From NCBI GenBank assembly GCA_964428835.1, contig CAYRZQ010000001.1, forward strand, positions 86,069 through 150,068: a DNA stretch of 64,000 nt, in the 5' to 3' direction. A program made the position numbers and the translations under genes. Shown in pieces: positions 63,840 to 64,000 of this stretch (positions within the stretch are counted from its first letter, which is position 1; each line of letters begins with the position of its first letter). The stretch comes from JAIXWP01 sp964428835. Lineage in GTDB: Bacteria > Bacteroidota > Bacteroidia > Flavobacteriales_D > Sanyastnellaceae. The notes under the pieces are model-generated. The model was given only the letters and a program-made list of their open reading frames with translations, was not told the DNA's origin and searched no databases.

Positions 63840-64000
63840 TTAAGCGATGTACTTTGAACGCATCTGAGCAATTAAAGTTTCAATTTTCTTTAACGTTTCA
63901 TCACTCATTGTAGTGCTTGAATTGTTGCCAATTACAAAGCTTCCATCCGCATTTTTAGAGGAGGTTGTTTTACCAGATGAGATTTGCACTTCGTCAAATA
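63840..64000 (-). CDS. C-terminal fragment of an unidentified gene
   Basis: An open minus-strand frame enters from the right edge and ends at TAA 63842-63840, giving 53 residues. They include VQISSGKTTSSKNADGSF, SSTTMSDETL, and a helical end KKIETLIAQMRSKYIA. The fragment is too short to identify. Coupling to the small secreted-protein gene is inferred from the 22-base gap. Confidence 0.6.
   Translation of the reverse strand, partial: FDEVQISSGKTTSSKNADGSFVIGNNSSTTMSDETLKKIETLIAQMRSKYIA

Overview
The window looks like a chromosomal segment of a member of the Bacteroidota, most likely a Flavobacteriales-type organism. The evidence is consistent across the window. There are seven proteins with a type A type IX secretion (T9SS) sorting tail carrying a YPNP/FPNP motif. 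One very large protein has a type B 'gliding motility' C-terminal domain and is paired with a PorP/SprF-type outer-membrane protein. Promoters fit the Bacteroidota -7 pattern TAnnTTTG, and most start codons lack a Shine-Dalgarno sequence. No rRNA, tRNA, transposase, phage gene or CRISPR array was seen.

Layout. 1-2.6 kb: a PAS-domain sensor running off the left edge, preceded by a secreted MORN-repeat protein. 3.2-8.8 kb: housekeeping genes (rpiB, secreted M28 peptidase, hemH with a four-cysteine insert, a DUF4389-like membrane protein, a gamma-class carbonic anhydrase homologue, an unknown secreted protein). 8.8-18.1 kb: PorP/SprF plus a 2776-residue type B T9SS protein with about 24 tandem Ig-like units. 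18.2-20.3 kb: a divergent T9SS type A protein. 20.3-23.0 kb: a minus-strand cluster of a DUF937-like protein, a PAS histidine kinase and a membrane-anchored P-loop NTPase. 23.3-26.2 kb: a PKD/T9SS protein, an ECF sigma factor and a membrane-plus-barrel partner. 26.2-27.4 kb: a MauE/DoxX-thioredoxin fusion and a cysteine-rich lipoprotein. 27.6-30.7 kb: a three-gene glycan operon (glycosyltransferase, nucleotide-sugar dehydrogenase, methyltransferase). 30.8-37.8 kb: two T9SS proteins flanking a YifB/ComM ATPase. 37.8-40.0 kb: gmhA, a secreted protein and a lipoprotein. 40.0-61.0 kb: two giant T9SS proteins (2486 and 4418 residues) with related C-terminal regions. 61.0-64.0 kb: a four-helix-bundle protein inside an unusual repeat landscape, another T9SS protein and two small genes.

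How the genes relate. Cell-surface display dominates: roughly 37 kb of the 64 kb encodes proteins predicted to use the T9SS. The sigma factor, the histidine kinase and the PAS protein are the only clear regulators, and none has a conventional partner next to it.

The most unexpected signal is at the DNA level. An 18-bp palindrome, ACCGARYRNNYRYTCGGT, recurs about ten times with variants, in genes (in all three reading frames), between genes and in a terminator. A second is a 24-bp minisatellite that begins inside the 3' end of the four-helix-bundle gene and continues as an inverted array up to the stop codon of the convergent neighbour.
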